Below are positions 45,465-54,807 of a stretch of 64,000 nt of DNA, piece after piece; position 1 is the stretch's first letter, and every line of letters starts with the position of its first letter. Origin of the DNA: Mucilaginibacter jinjuensis (GTDB taxonomy: Bacteria > Bacteroidota > Bacteroidia > Sphingobacteriales > Sphingobacteriaceae); the NCBI RefSeq assembly GCF_028596025.1, contig NZ_CP117167.1:1984001-2048000 (forward strand). The letters run 5' to 3'. The notes below the pieces were generated by a model, which saw only the letters and a program-made list of their open reading frames with translations, was not told the DNA's origin and did not search any database. The position numbers were made by a program, and so were the translations under genes.

Positions 45465-46063
45465 TGTTAAAAATAGGCATCACCGGCAATATAGGTAGTG
45501 GCAAAACTACGGTAAGCAAAGTGTTTGAACTGCTTGGTGTGCCCGTATTTTATGCTGATGCTGCGGCGAGAGAGGTGATGACCAATGATGAGGAGCTAAT
45601 CAGCGGTGTAAAGCAAGCCTTCGGCATAGAAGCTTATTTTGAGGATGGCAGCCTCAACCGTAAATACATTGCCGGCAAGGTGTTTAATGATCCTGCAGAA
45701 TTGGCTAAGCTGAATACGCTGGTGCACCCCGCCACATTCAGGGCTTTTGATAATTGGGCAAAATCATTTCCTGATGCGCCTTATTTGATGAAAGAAGCTG
45801 CCATATTATTCGAAAGCGGCTCATACAAACTCTGCGACTACAGCATTATTGTAACCGCGCCAAAAGAAGTTAGGATGCAGCGTGTAATAGCCCGCGACAA
45901 CATCAGTATAGCCGAAGTAGAAAGTCGCGATGCCCGCCAGATGCCCGAAGAAGAGAAGGTTAAACTGGCTAACTTTCGCATTAAAAATGATGATACCCAA
46001 TTAGTAATACCGCAAGTGCTTGCCCTTCATCAGCAGTTTTTAGCGCTTGCCCAAACCAAATGA
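45464..46063 (+). CDS. coaE: Dephospho-CoA kinase
   Basis: The 199-aa kinase begins MLKIGITGNIGSGKTTVSKV with a P-loop; FYADAAAREVM and LVHPATFRAF complete the family pattern. It phosphorylates dephospho-CoA, the last step of CoA synthesis. It overlaps both neighbours by 1-4 bp. Confidence 0.97.
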   Translation: MLKIGITGNIGSGKTTVSKVFELLGVPVFYADAAAREVMTNDEELISGVKQAFGIEAYFEDGSLNRKYIAGKVFNDPAELAKLNTLVHPATFRAFDNWAKSFPDAPYLMKEAAILFESGSYKLCDYSIIVTAPKEVRMQRVIARDNISIAEVESRDARQMPEEEKVKLANFRIKNDDTQLVIPQVLALHQQFLALAQTK

Positions 46064-46998
46064 TACTCGACGATTTTATTTACCTCGATGATAAAGGCAT
46101 TTACTGCCCTTACGGCGATTTTTATATCGACCCTAAAGAGCCGGTCCCGCTTGCCGTAATATCACACGCACACGCCGATCATGCCGTTAGCGGTAACCAG
46201 GAGGTGTATTGTACCGAAGCTACGTCTGCTTTTATGCAGTTGCGTTACGGTAAAATGGCTGCCAAAGTTTTTAATTTAGTAGGCTGGCATCAACCTTTTA
46301 AGATTAAGGACGTACAGATCACCTTTATTTCGGCAGGCCACATGCTGGGATCAGCCATGATATTGATGGAATATCAAGGCAGTAGCTACCTGTATACCGG
46401 AGATTTTAAATTACAGCCCGATAATACCTGTGAGCCAATTGAGTGGCATAAAGCCGATGTACTGATCACAGAAAGCACCTTTGCCGATCCTGCCGTATTG
46501 CACCCAGATCCTGTGGAGGAAATTAAAAAGCTGAATGATATTAAGATCAATATCATGCTGGGTTCTTATGCGTTGGGTAAAAGCCAGCGGTTGATTAATT
46601 TGATCAATGAGCATGCGCCGCAGAAAAAGATCCTGGTTCACCATAAAATAATGCCTTTAAATCTCATTTACGAGCGGATGGGCTATAAGTTAGGCAACTA
46701 TCAAATGTATGGCCGTAAGCTGATGAAAAACCAGGAAGAGTTTGTTTACATTGTGCCGCCGTTTACTTTCGATAGTTATGTACGTGCAACGGGTGTTAAA
46801 AGGCTGTTTGCTTCGGGCTGGAAGAATTTGCAGGTAAACCAACAGGATACTTTGTTTATCTCAGACCATGCCGATTGGAACGACATCCTCGAAGCCGTAA
46901 AGCAAGTTGAGCCGCAGCAACTATGGACTTTACATGGTGACGGAAAACATCTTAAAAATTACTTTAAGAATGGTATTTTTGTAAAAATTTTAAACTGA
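46060..46998 (+). CDS. Metallo-beta-lactamase-fold exonuclease (mRNA 3'-end processing-like)
   Basis: The 312-aa protein has the metal motif SHAHADHAVSG, then FISAGHMLGSAMILME and YTGDFKLQ, typical of the beta-CASP-related single-strand nucleases annotated as exonuclease or mRNA 3'-end processing factor. DISDHADWNDI-type sequence (ISDHADWNDILEAVKQV) supplies a late metal ligand. Nuclease activity is inferred. Confidence 0.82.
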   Translation: MILDDFIYLDDKGIYCPYGDFYIDPKEPVPLAVISHAHADHAVSGNQEVYCTEATSAFMQLRYGKMAAKVFNLVGWHQPFKIKDVQITFISAGHMLGSAMILMEYQGSSYLYTGDFKLQPDNTCEPIEWHKADVLITESTFADPAVLHPDPVEEIKKLNDIKINIMLGSYALGKSQRLINLINEHAPQKKILVHHKIMPLNLIYERMGYKLGNYQMYGRKLMKNQEEFVYIVPPFTFDSYVRATGVKRLFASGWKNLQVNQQDTLFISDHADWNDILEAVKQVEPQQLWTLHGDGKHLKNYFKNGIFVKILN

Positions 46999-47156
46999 TG
47001 TTGCAGGAAGGCATAGATTACTATATCAACGAGGATGGTAATTTTGTGTTTACCAAAGAATATCATTTAAAAAGGGGATATTGTTGTAAAAACAAATGCC
47101 TGCACTGCCCCTGGAACTATGGCCGTGAAAAGCCCGATCAACAAGCGGAAAAATAA
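46998..47156 (+). CDS. DUF5522 small Cys-rich protein
   Basis: A 52-codon frame begins at the ATG that shares one base with the upstream stop (TGATG). The product has the DUF5522 pattern: YYINEDGNFVFTKEYHL, then RGYCCKNKCLHCPWNYG, with four Cys suited to bind zinc or an iron-sulfur cluster. It is translationally coupled to the nuclease gene. Function unknown. Confidence 0.8.
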   Translation: MLQEGIDYYINEDGNFVFTKEYHLKRGYCCKNKCLHCPWNYGREKPDQQAEK

Positions 47157-47194
47157 GCAAACATATTTAGCCGTTTTTTATTTTAAAGAACAGT

Positions 47195-47641
47195 ATGCAA
47201 ATAGATGAAGAGATACAAGGTAAGTTTGAGGATGATTACCACCGCGCGGTAGTTAACCTAAACTATACCTACGGGTGGCTTAATAATCTTTTACGCTACC
47301 ATTTCGAACAGTATAATTTAACCAGTCAGCAATTTAACATCCTGCGCATTTTGCGGGGGCAATACCCTAATCCGGCTACGGTTAATTTGTTGAAGGACAG
47401 GATGATCGATAAAATGTCGGATGCCTCACGTATTGTAGATCGTTTGGTGCAAAAGGGTTTGGTATCGCGCTGCACCAATAATAAAGACCGCCGTGCTGTT
47501 GATATCCGCATTAGCGAAGAAGGCCTGGCCACGCTTTGCAAAATGGATAAAGAGGTTAAAACAAGCGACCTGATCAAACAGAACCTTACGGAAGAAGATG
47601 CAGCCCAGCTTAGCAGTTTGCTGGATAAAATGCGCGGTTAA
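47195..47641 (+). CDS. MarR family transcriptional regulator
   Basis: The 148-aa protein has the MarR winged helix: LTSQQFNILRILRGQYPNPA, MIDKMSDASRIVDRLVQKGL and TNNKDRRAVDIRISEEGLA. It is last in the plus-strand run from nusB. No ligand can be predicted. Confidence 0.93.
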   Translation: MQIDEEIQGKFEDDYHRAVVNLNYTYGWLNNLLRYHFEQYNLTSQQFNILRILRGQYPNPATVNLLKDRMIDKMSDASRIVDRLVQKGLVSRCTNNKDRRAVDIRISEEGLATLCKMDKEVKTSDLIKQNLTEEDAAQLSSLLDKMRG

Positions 47642-47645
47642 TATA

Positions 47646-48356
47646 TTAAGCTACATCGCTTAAAAAACCGGCCAATGCTATACCTGCGCCTGTTAGTATA
47701 GCTACCAGTTTACGCTCGTTAAACTTATGATCGGGCCCTGATTCGAAAAGGATAGTGGTTGAAATATGCAGGAATATCCCGATAACCACACCCATTATCC
47801 GGTTAAAATAATGTTGCAGATTGCCGATACCTCCACGGCTTAAAGCATCGCTGAAAAAGTATCCGGCCGGGGCCATAATGGCAAATAAAGCCACATAAAA
47901 TATTACAGAACCTTTACCCCGTTTACTGTGCAATAGTACCGTGGCCAGCGCAAAGGCTGCTGGTATATGGTGCAGGGCAATACCGTAAATTAATTGGTTA
48001 TGCTGCCCTTCGGCTAAAGGCATACCTTCCAGAAAGCCATGCAGGCAAAGGCTGATCATAATTCCATACGGAAAAGCACCGCCTTCATTTACGTGGATGT
48101 GTCCATGTTCAATCCCATCCGAAAACTGCTCAAGGCCTATCTGGAATAAAAAACCAATCAGTATAAATACACCCACATAATTATCATTACCATGATAAGC
48201 ATCGGGTATTAAGTGTAAAACCGTAATAGCAAACAAATAAGCGCCGCTGAAAGATAATATCAGCCTTAACTGTTTATGGTTATCGCCCTTGAAGAAAAAT
48301 ACCGACATGCCCCCTAAAAAGGCACAGAAAAATAAGAGCAGCGATTTCCAGATCAT
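47646..48356 (-). CDS. ZIP family metal transporter
   Basis: The 236-aa protein has about eight helices with the ZIP metal sites LHGFLEGMPLAEG and IALHHIPAAFALATVLL. It moves Zn2+ or related ions. It overlaps the PAP2 phosphatase gene by 4 bp. Confidence 0.93.
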   Translation of the reverse strand: MIWKSLLLFFCAFLGGMSVFFFKGDNHKQLRLILSFSGAYLFAITVLHLIPDAYHGNDNYVGVFILIGFLFQIGLEQFSDGIEHGHIHVNEGGAFPYGIMISLCLHGFLEGMPLAEGQHNQLIYGIALHHIPAAFALATVLLHSKRGKGSVIFYVALFAIMAPAGYFFSDALSRGGIGNLQHYFNRIMGVVIGIFLHISTTILFESGPDHKFNERKLVAILTGAGIALAGFLSDVA

Positions 48357-48931
48357 GTTGTATAAAATGCAGGTTGAATCCTTTTGTGTAGCAGCGCGAA
48401 CAATATACCTATTAATGAACCATACAGCGCACCGGCTGTAACATCAATAGGGTAGTGTACGCCCACATAAACCTGAGCAAAGCTAACAAGTGCAGCCCAC
48501 AATATCGCCCAAAACCAAATCCATCGCCATTTTTTACAATAAACCAAGATTAGGAACAGCGCCATCGAAAAATGATCGGTGGCGTGTGTAGATGGAAAGC
48601 TATATCCCGTACCGCAGCCAACCTCTGTAGGGTTAATTAAAGTTGCTGCCATGGCAGAGTCGCGGCAGGGGCGAACGCGTTGTACAACGTTCTTAATCAG
48701 CGTAGCGCTGGTAAAATCGGCTGTGCCAACTGTGGCGATAAATAATAAAATGATAATTACGCCCTGCTTTTTATACTTCCAGATAGTGAAGATCAATATA
48801 AAGGCATACAGCGGAATCCAGAATTTGGGGTTGCGCAGCCAGGGCATCACCACGTCGAAAAACGGATTGTTAAGATCGTGATTTACAAAATGAAACAAAT
48901 ACCGGTCGAGCTGTAACAAATGTTCGGACAT
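48353..48931 (-). CDS. PAP2 family membrane phosphatase
   Basis: The 192-aa membrane protein has the phosphatase motifs KNVVQRVRP (C1), SFPSTHATDHF (C2) and AQVYVGVHYPID (C3). In C3 the usual Arg of SRxxxxxH is Gln; the His and Asp remain. Lipid phosphate or undecaprenyl pyrophosphate are likely substrates. It is first of the two-gene minus-strand operon. Confidence 0.93.
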   Translation of the reverse strand: MSEHLLQLDRYLFHFVNHDLNNPFFDVVMPWLRNPKFWIPLYAFILIFTIWKYKKQGVIIILLFIATVGTADFTSATLIKNVVQRVRPCRDSAMAATLINPTEVGCGTGYSFPSTHATDHFSMALFLILVYCKKWRWIWFWAILWAALVSFAQVYVGVHYPIDVTAGALYGSLIGILFALLHKRIQPAFYTT

Positions 48932-49016
48932 GGATTTTTAGCAGGTGTGCAAATATAGCCATTATCGGCGTGGTGTAAAACAGTTGTTATCGCTACTTAC
49001 TATCACCCAATTATTG

Positions 49017-49024
49017 TATTTTTG
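49017..49024 (+). promoter_or_regulatory. Candidate -7 promoter box of glmM
   Basis: TATTTTTG matches TAnnTTTG. It covers the upstream in-frame TTG at 49022, so translation must begin downstream, at TTG 49046. No clear -33 TTTG is present. Confidence 0.5.
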
Positions 49025-49045
49025 CCGATAACTAAAAATAGCGTT

Positions 49046-50437
49046 TTGACACTAATAAAATCGATTTCAGGAATACGCGGAACTATTGGCGGCAGCGTGG
49101 GAGAGGGTTTAACTCCGTTAGATATTGTAAAGTTTACGTCGGCATTTGGCTCGTGGGCGGTAAAAAGATCGGGCTTAAAGAAAATTGTTGTAGGCCGCGA
49201 TGCCCGTATATCAGGCAGCATGGTAAACAACCTGGTTATAGGTACACTGCAAGGTTTGGGTATCGATGTGATCGACCTGGGCTTATCTACAACCCCTACA
49301 GTTGAAGTTGCCGTACCGGCAGAACAAGCTGCGGGCGGTATCATCATCACAGCCAGCCACAATCCAAAACAATGGAATGCGCTTAAACTGTTAAATGCCG
49401 ATGGCGAATTTATTAACGATGCCGACGGTAAAGAGGTACTGGATATTGCCGAAAACAGCGATTTTAACTATGCAGATGTTAATGACTTAGGTACAGTTAC
49501 TGTGGATAATAGCTATCTGCAAAAACATATCGACATGATATTGGCATTGCCTTTGGTTGATAAAGAAGCCATCGCTAAAGCCAACTTTAAAATAGTTATT
49601 GATTGCGTTAACTCAACAGGCGGCATATTTGTACCTGCTTTGTTGAAAGCTCTGGGTGTAAAAACCATCCACGAATTATATTGCGAACCAGATGGCATAT
49701 TCCCACACAACCCGGAACCATTGCCTGAGAACCTGCGTGCATTATCGCAGGAAGTGGTAAGCAAAAAAGCTGATCTGGGTATCGCTGTCGATCCTGATGT
49801 TGACCGCTTATGCTTCGTTTCAGAAGATGGCAACATGTTTGGCGAAGAATATACGCTGGTTACCGTTGCCGATTATGTGCTGAAACACAATGTAGGTAAC
49901 ACGGTATCAAACCTGTCATCGACTCGTGCCCTGCGCGATGTGACAGAGAAAGCAGGCGGTGTTTATGAAGCTGCAGCGGTAGGCGAGGTTAACGTGGTTA
50001 ACAAAATGAAAGAAACCAATGCGGTTATTGGTGGTGAAGGTAATGGCGGAATTATTTATCCTGAATTACATTACGGCCGTGATGCACTGGTGGGTATCGC
50101 TTTGTTTTTAACACACCTGGCTAAGTTTGGTAAATCGGTATCGGTTTTACGCAGTACTTACCCAAGCTACTTTATCTCTAAAAACAAGATCACCCTTACA
50201 CCAGAAATGGATATTGATGCCCTGTTGTTAAAGGTAGAAGAGAAATACAAAAAACAGCCCCACAGCACAATAGACGGGCTTAAAATCGAGTTTGATAAAG
50301 AGTGGGTACACCTGCGCAAGTCAAACACCGAGCCTATTATCCGCATCTACTCAGAAGGTAATTCAGAGCAGATCGCCAATAGCCTCGCCAACAAGATAAT
50401 TGCAGATATTAAGGATATATTACAGTTGAAAGATTAA
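49046..50437 (+). CDS. glmM: Phosphoglucosamine/phosphomannomutase (GlmM-like)
   Basis: The start TTG 49046 (463 aa) gives MTLIKSISGIRGTIGG, the usual Bacteroidota GlmM N-terminus. The phosphoserine loop is IITASHNPKQWNALK, the metal loop DPDVDRLCFV and the sugar loop GGEGNGGI. It converts glucosamine 6-phosphate to the 1-phosphate for cell-wall precursors; hexose mutase activity is the alternative. Confidence 0.92.
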   Translation: MTLIKSISGIRGTIGGSVGEGLTPLDIVKFTSAFGSWAVKRSGLKKIVVGRDARISGSMVNNLVIGTLQGLGIDVIDLGLSTTPTVEVAVPAEQAAGGIIITASHNPKQWNALKLLNADGEFINDADGKEVLDIAENSDFNYADVNDLGTVTVDNSYLQKHIDMILALPLVDKEAIAKANFKIVIDCVNSTGGIFVPALLKALGVKTIHELYCEPDGIFPHNPEPLPENLRALSQEVVSKKADLGIAVDPDVDRLCFVSEDGNMFGEEYTLVTVADYVLKHNVGNTVSNLSSTRALRDVTEKAGGVYEAAAVGEVNVVNKMKETNAVIGGEGNGGIIYPELHYGRDALVGIALFLTHLAKFGKSVSVLRSTYPSYFISKNKITLTPEMDIDALLLKVEEKYKKQPHSTIDGLKIEFDKEWVHLRKSNTEPIIRIYSEGNSEQIANSLANKIIADIKDILQLKD

Positions 50438-50438
50438 G

Positions 50439-50551
50439 GAGTCCGGAAGTCCGTGAGTCAGAAAGTCCGGAAGTAACTCCAATTACTAATGACGATTGAC
50501 CAATGACAACTCAATCAACAAATCAACTCATTAACAAATCAACAAATTAAG
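50439..50551. repeat. Repeated-word spacer between glmM and the cysteine desulfurase gene
   Basis: Starts with AGTCCGGAAGTCCGTGAGTC words, the same vocabulary as the element at 41298-41514, then CAATCAACAAATCAACTCAT-like words up to the next ATG. No clear inverted partner here. Confidence 0.55.
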
Positions 50552-51688
50552 ATGCGTGTTTATTTAGACAATGCCGCTACTACTCCGATGGATCCGGAGG
50601 TATTGAAAGAAATGTATAAAGTTATGGAGAGCCATTTCGGTAATCCATCATCAATACACGCTCATGGGCGTGAAGCGCGTTCATTGCTGGAGAAAGCGCG
50701 CCGTACCGTAGCTAATTTGCTGCACGCATCGCCTGCCGAGATCTTTTTTACCTCTGGTGGTACCGAGGCCGATAATATGGCCATCCGTTGTGCTATTATG
50801 GATTATGGCATTAAACATGCCATAACCAGCCGTATAGAGCACCATGCCGTATTGCATACCCTGGAAGCTATGGAGAAGGCGGGTTTAATTAAACTAAGCT
50901 TTGTTGATATAGCCCCAGCCGGCGAGGTTGATTACAAACATCTTGAGAAGTTACTGCAGGAAAATGAGCGCAGCCTGGTTTCTATTATGCATGCTAACAA
51001 CGAGTTAGGCACGTTAAATAATATTGAGCTGATAGGTGACCTTTGCGAGCAGCATAACGCCATTTTTCATAGCGACACGGTACAGACGTTCGGCCACTAT
51101 GCGCATGATGTGAGCAAGCTTAAAGTGCATTTTATGGTATGCTCTGCCCACAAGCTGCATGGGCCTAAAGGCGTAGGCTTTATCTATGTGAGCCATAAGG
51201 TTAAAATTAATCCGTTGTTGTACGGAGGTGCGCAGGAACGCAACATGCGCGGAGGTACCGAAAATATTTATGGTATTGCAGGCTTAGCCAAAGCGGTTGA
51301 GATGGCTTATGCCGATATGGAAGAGCACAAAAACCACATCCAGGGTTTGAAAACCTATATGATGGAAAGCTTAAAGGCACAAATACCGGGCATCCATTTT
51401 AATGGTGAAACAGATCCGGCTAAGAGTTTATATACCGTATTGAACGTATCATTCCCTGAGATGGAAATGTCGGATATGCTATTGTTTAACCTGGATATTG
51501 CCGGTATTTCGGCTTCGGGCGGTAGTGCTTGCAGCTCGGGGAGCAATATTGGTTCGCATGTGTTAACTGCTATCGGTGCCAGTCCGGATAGGCCTGCGGT
51601 ACGCTTTTCTTTCTCTAAATTAACTACCAAAGAAGAGATTGATTACACTGTAAATAAAGTACGCGAAATTTGCCTGGTAAATGCATAA
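50552..51688 (+). CDS. Cysteine desulfurase (NifS/IscS-like)
   Basis: The 378-aa PLP enzyme has the opening VYLDNAATTPMDPEVL, the ITSRIEHHAV segment, the PLP lysine in VCSAHKLHGPKGVGF and the catalytic Cys loop SGGSACSSGSNIGSHVL. It liberates sulfur from cysteine for Fe-S or thiolation pathways. No isc/suf scaffold gene is adjacent. A terminator follows. Confidence 0.93.
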   Translation: MRVYLDNAATTPMDPEVLKEMYKVMESHFGNPSSIHAHGREARSLLEKARRTVANLLHASPAEIFFTSGGTEADNMAIRCAIMDYGIKHAITSRIEHHAVLHTLEAMEKAGLIKLSFVDIAPAGEVDYKHLEKLLQENERSLVSIMHANNELGTLNNIELIGDLCEQHNAIFHSDTVQTFGHYAHDVSKLKVHFMVCSAHKLHGPKGVGFIYVSHKVKINPLLYGGAQERNMRGGTENIYGIAGLAKAVEMAYADMEEHKNHIQGLKTYMMESLKAQIPGIHFNGETDPAKSLYTVLNVSFPEMEMSDMLLFNLDIAGISASGGSACSSGSNIGSHVLTAIGASPDRPAVRFSFSKLTTKEEIDYTVNKVREICLVNA

Positions 51689-51713
51689 TTAAACAGGACA
51701 ATAGAAATATTAC

Positions 51714-51750
51714 AAAAAGCACAGGCCCTAAAAGGTTTGTGCTTTTTTTG
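51714..51750 (+). terminator. Terminator after the cysteine desulfurase gene
   Basis: Stem AAAAAGCACA (51714-51723) with TGTGCTTTTT (51738-51747), then T. Located 26 bp after the stop. Confidence 0.75.
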
Positions 51751-51814
51751 TACATTTTAAAAAACAATAGCGCTATCGCGGGAGTTTAATAAATAAACCA
51801 AAACAACAAAGATT

Positions 51815-52342
51815 ATGGCAGCTTTTAATGACACATTCCTTAACGAAAGGGATAATCAGTATAGAACTGACGAGATAAATTACGGACGTTTTCAAAGCGT
51901 GGCAACACCTGATCCTGAAGATGAGGATGAAGACGCTGATCTGGATGACGATGTAGATCTGGATGAAGATGATACCGAATTTGACGACGAGGATCTGGAC
52001 GATGTAGATCTGGATGATGATGAGTTGATTGACGACCGCGCAGCCGCAATAACCAGCAGCGACGAGGACGACATTGATGAACCGGAACCCGATTTCCATC
52101 CAAACGAAACACCGGAAGAAGAAGGCGCAAGCAAAGAAGATGCACGCTACCCTGATGAAACACCAACCCGCCCCGATGAGGCTGAGAGTGATGCATCATA
52201 CAGCGAGCAAAACGATGTAACACCGCCTACTCCGCACGAATTTCCATCGGTAGGCCATGCCAAAACCGATTTCGAGAGCCGCTCACATGGCCGCACTACC
52301 GGCCGTATGGTTGGCCACGAACCAGGTACCGAAGGTATATAA
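51815..52342 (+). CDS. Highly acidic low-complexity protein
   Basis: The 175-aa product is dominated by Asp and Glu: residues 30-90 are mostly repeated DLDDDVDLDED-like words. The C-terminal part is Pro/Thr/Glu-rich and ends RMVGHEPGTEGI. The start (MAAFNDTFLNERDNQ) is neutral and looks real. No domain, signal peptide or membrane helix is seen. It is flanked by good terminators, so it is a separate transcript. Function unknown; an ion- or protein-binding disordered polypeptide is only a guess. Confidence 0.7.
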   Translation: MAAFNDTFLNERDNQYRTDEINYGRFQSVATPDPEDEDEDADLDDDVDLDEDDTEFDDEDLDDVDLDDDELIDDRAAAITSSDEDDIDEPEPDFHPNETPEEEGASKEDARYPDETPTRPDEAESDASYSEQNDVTPPTPHEFPSVGHAKTDFESRSHGRTTGRMVGHEPGTEGI

Positions 52343-52372
52343 GAAATAGCCAAAGTCGTGAGATTTAGGCTT

Positions 52373-52414
52373 AATAAAAAAGGCTGCTATCATTTGATAG
52401 CAGCCTTTTTTATT
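52373..52414. terminator. Terminator after the acidic protein gene
   Basis: A perfect 19-bp stem (52373-52391 with 52396-52414), core GGCTGCTATC, with A and T tracts on each side, 30 bp after the stop. Confidence 0.85.
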
Positions 52415-52417
52415 AAA

Positions 52418-52610
52418 AGTTATGAGTTGTGATTGAGTGAGTTAATGAGTTAAAGAATCCCCGCCCGTCATGCCGAATTTATTTCGGCATCCCACAGGAC
52501 AGGTCGACGACTTACATATTGTACTTAGCGAGTGAGGTGCTGAAACAAGTTCAGCATGACGGAGCTTGTATTATCACCACTCAAAATTCACTCACTCACA
52601 ACTAAATTTA
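52418..52610. repeat. Intergenic mirrored-arm element D (GAGTGAGT words)
   Basis: Left arm with AGTTGTGATTGAGTGAGTTA (52425 on) and right arm ending TCACTCACTCACAACT (52588-52603) are complementary over about 25 bp. Core: CCCGTCATGCC at 52467 on, to GCATGACGG at 52554-52562. It fills the gap to the accD stop. Confidence 0.7.
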
Positions 52611-53453
52611 ATTTTTCATCATCTTCAAAAACGAAGCTAATTTCTCTTTCATCTCGCGGCGGTCAACAATAAAGTCAAGGAAACCGTGCTCTTGTACAAA
52701 TTCTGCAGTTTGGAAACCTTTAGGCAAATCCTTTTTAATGGTTTCTTTAATAACGCGCGGGCCTGCAAAGCCGATCAGTGAACCTGGTTCAGCAATATTG
52801 ATATCGCCCAGCATTGCGTAAGATGCGGTTACACCACCTGTAGTAGGGTCGGTTAATAAAGAGATGTACGGAACTTTGGCCTGCGATAATAAAGCCAGCT
52901 TGGCTGATGTTTTCGCCATCTGCATTAATGAAAAAGCAGCCTCCATCATACGTGCACCACCCGATTTCGAGATCATCAAAAACGGTACTTTGTTTGCAAT
53001 ACTGTAATCGATAGAACGGGCAATTTTTTCGCCCACAACCGAGCCCATAGAACCGCCGATGAAGTTAAAATCCATACAGGCAATCATAATATCCTGGCCG
53101 CCAATTTTACCATGCGCTGCGCGGATGGCATCATTTAATCCGGTTTTAGCTATCGTATCTTTTAATCGGTCTGTATATTTTTTAGTGTCTACAAAGTGCA
53201 AAGGGTCGCCCGAACGGAGGTCGGCAAATAGCTCGGTAAACTCATTATCATCAAACAAAACAGAGAAATATTCTGCTGATCCGATACGTAAATGATAGCC
53301 GCAATAGTGGCATACGTACTGGTTTTCAACCTGTTCTGAGTAGTGTAATGGTTTTTTGCAATTCGGGCATTTGTTCCAGATACCATCCGGAGCTTCCTTC
53401 TTTTCTTCGGTAGTAGTTATTATTCCTTTTGATTCACGTTTAAACCACGCCAT
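52608..53453 (-). CDS. accD: Acetyl-CoA carboxylase carboxyltransferase subunit beta
   Basis: The 281-aa protein has the N-terminal four-Cys zinc ribbon ([25 protein letters not shown]) and the crotonase-fold core ([55 protein letters not shown]). It acts with AccA in making malonyl-CoA; accA is not in the window. Confidence 0.96.
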   Translation of the reverse strand: MAWFKRESKGIITTTEEKKEAPDGIWNKCPNCKKPLHYSEQVENQYVCHYCGYHLRIGSAEYFSVLFDDNEFTELFADLRSGDPLHFVDTKKYTDRLKDTIAKTGLNDAIRAAHGKIGGQDIMIACMDFNFIGGSMGSVVGEKIARSIDYSIANKVPFLMISKSGGARMMEAAFSLMQMAKTSAKLALLSQAKVPYISLLTDPTTGGVTASYAMLGDINIAEPGSLIGFAGPRVIKETIKKDLPKGFQTAEFVQEHGFLDFIVDRREMKEKLASFLKMMKN

Positions 53454-53655
53454 TATCTTCCTTAATTAGTAGTAGGTGCAAAGAAACAAAAAAATTAACT
53501 AACGTAAATGTTTGATCTGCTGCCTAATTTTTAATTTAGTATAGCAAAAAGGTATACTTTGTGTTTTGGGGTGTATTTTGTACAGTATAATATCAAGACA
53601 ACTAATCGCTTAATAAATAATTTTTATAACTTCGGCACCAACAAATAAAATTGTA

Positions 53656-54735
53656 ATGGACTTAAAGAATTATAAAGGAGTACTGCACGGCGATCAGGTG
53701 CAGGAGCTTTTCGAAGCGGCCAAAAAGCACCAGTTTGCATTGCCAGCTGTTAACGTTATCAGCACAAATTCTGTTAACGCTGTATTGGAAACAGCTAAAG
53801 TGGTTAACTCGCCGGTTATTATTCAATTGTCAAATGGTGGCGCTCAGTTTTACGCCGGTAAATCATTAGATAATTCAAAACTTCAGGCTTGTATTTTAGG
53901 TGCGGTTTCTGCTGCAAAGCACGTACACTTACTGGCAGAGCATTATGGTGTTGCCGTGATTTTACACACAGACCACGCTGCTATGAAGTTTTTACCATGG
54001 ATTGATGGTTTGTTAACTTACGGAGAGCAACATTTTGCTGAAACCGGTAAGCCTTTATTCTCATCACACATGCTGGATCTTTCTGAAGAGCCTATTGAAG
54101 AGAACATTGAAATTTCTGCTAAATATTTAGAGCGCATGGCCAAAATGGGCATGACTATCGAGATTGAATTAGGTGTTACAGGTGGCGAAGAAGACGGTGT
54201 TGATAACAGCGATGTTGACAGCTCACGTTTATACACCCAGCCAGAAGAGGTTGCTTATGCTTATGAGCACTTATCGAAAGTAAGCCCACGCTTTACTATT
54301 GCTGCTGCATTTGGTAACGTACACGGTGTTTACAAACCAGGTAACGTAAAATTACAACCGGTAATTCTGCACAACTCACAAGAGTTTTTGAAAACTAAAC
54401 ATAGCCTTGCTGCCGATAAACCAATCAACTTCGTATTCCACGGTGGTTCTGGTTCATCTCAGGAAGAGATCCGCGAAGCTATTTCTTATGGCGCTATCAA
54501 AATGAACATTGATACCGATATGCAATGGGCTTTCTGGGAAGGTATTAAAGATTACTACAAAGCAAAAGAAGGATACTTACAAAGCCAGATCGGTAGCCCG
54601 GATGGTGATGATTCTCCAAACAAAAAATACTACGACCCACGCGTTTGGTTACGCAAAGGCGAAGAAACTTTTGTTAAACGCTTAACACAAGCATTTGCAG
54701 ATTTAAATTGCTTAGACGTTAACAGCAAATTGTAA
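53656..54735 (+). CDS. fbaA: Class II fructose-bisphosphate aldolase
   Basis: The 359-aa protein has the zinc site VILHTDHAAMKFLPWID, the ELGVTGGEEDGVDNSDVDSS loop and the phosphate-binding VFHGGSGSSQEEI followed by GAIKMNIDTDMQWA. The size and the loop fit the long class IIA form. It works in glycolysis and gluconeogenesis, in line with fbp and pckA elsewhere in the window. TAACTTCG at 53627-53634 is a possible -7 element. Confidence 0.96.
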   Translation: MDLKNYKGVLHGDQVQELFEAAKKHQFALPAVNVISTNSVNAVLETAKVVNSPVIIQLSNGGAQFYAGKSLDNSKLQACILGAVSAAKHVHLLAEHYGVAVILHTDHAAMKFLPWIDGLLTYGEQHFAETGKPLFSSHMLDLSEEPIEENIEISAKYLERMAKMGMTIEIELGVTGGEEDGVDNSDVDSSRLYTQPEEVAYAYEHLSKVSPRFTIAAAFGNVHGVYKPGNVKLQPVILHNSQEFLKTKHSLAADKPINFVFHGGSGSSQEEIREAISYGAIKMNIDTDMQWAFWEGIKDYYKAKEGYLQSQIGSPDGDDSPNKKYYDPRVWLRKGEETFVKRLTQAFADLNCLDVNSKL

Positions 54736-54758
54736 TTTCTGTAAAGAAACCCATACAC

Positions 54759-54788
54759 AGCGGCTATGCAATTGCATAGCCGCTTTTT
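54759..54788 (+). terminator. Terminator after fbaA
   Basis: A perfect 26-bp palindrome at 54759-54784 (half-site AGCGGCTATGCAA) followed by seven T. The centre must open as a loop. Confidence 0.8.
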
Positions 54789-54807
54789 TTATAATTAATT
54801 TGTAGCC

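Noticed and set aside
51840..52223. Arg/His/Pro-rich minus-strand frames opposite the acidic protein
   Set aside because: Low-complexity shadow of the Asp/Glu repeats; the plus frame has flanking terminators and a normal start.
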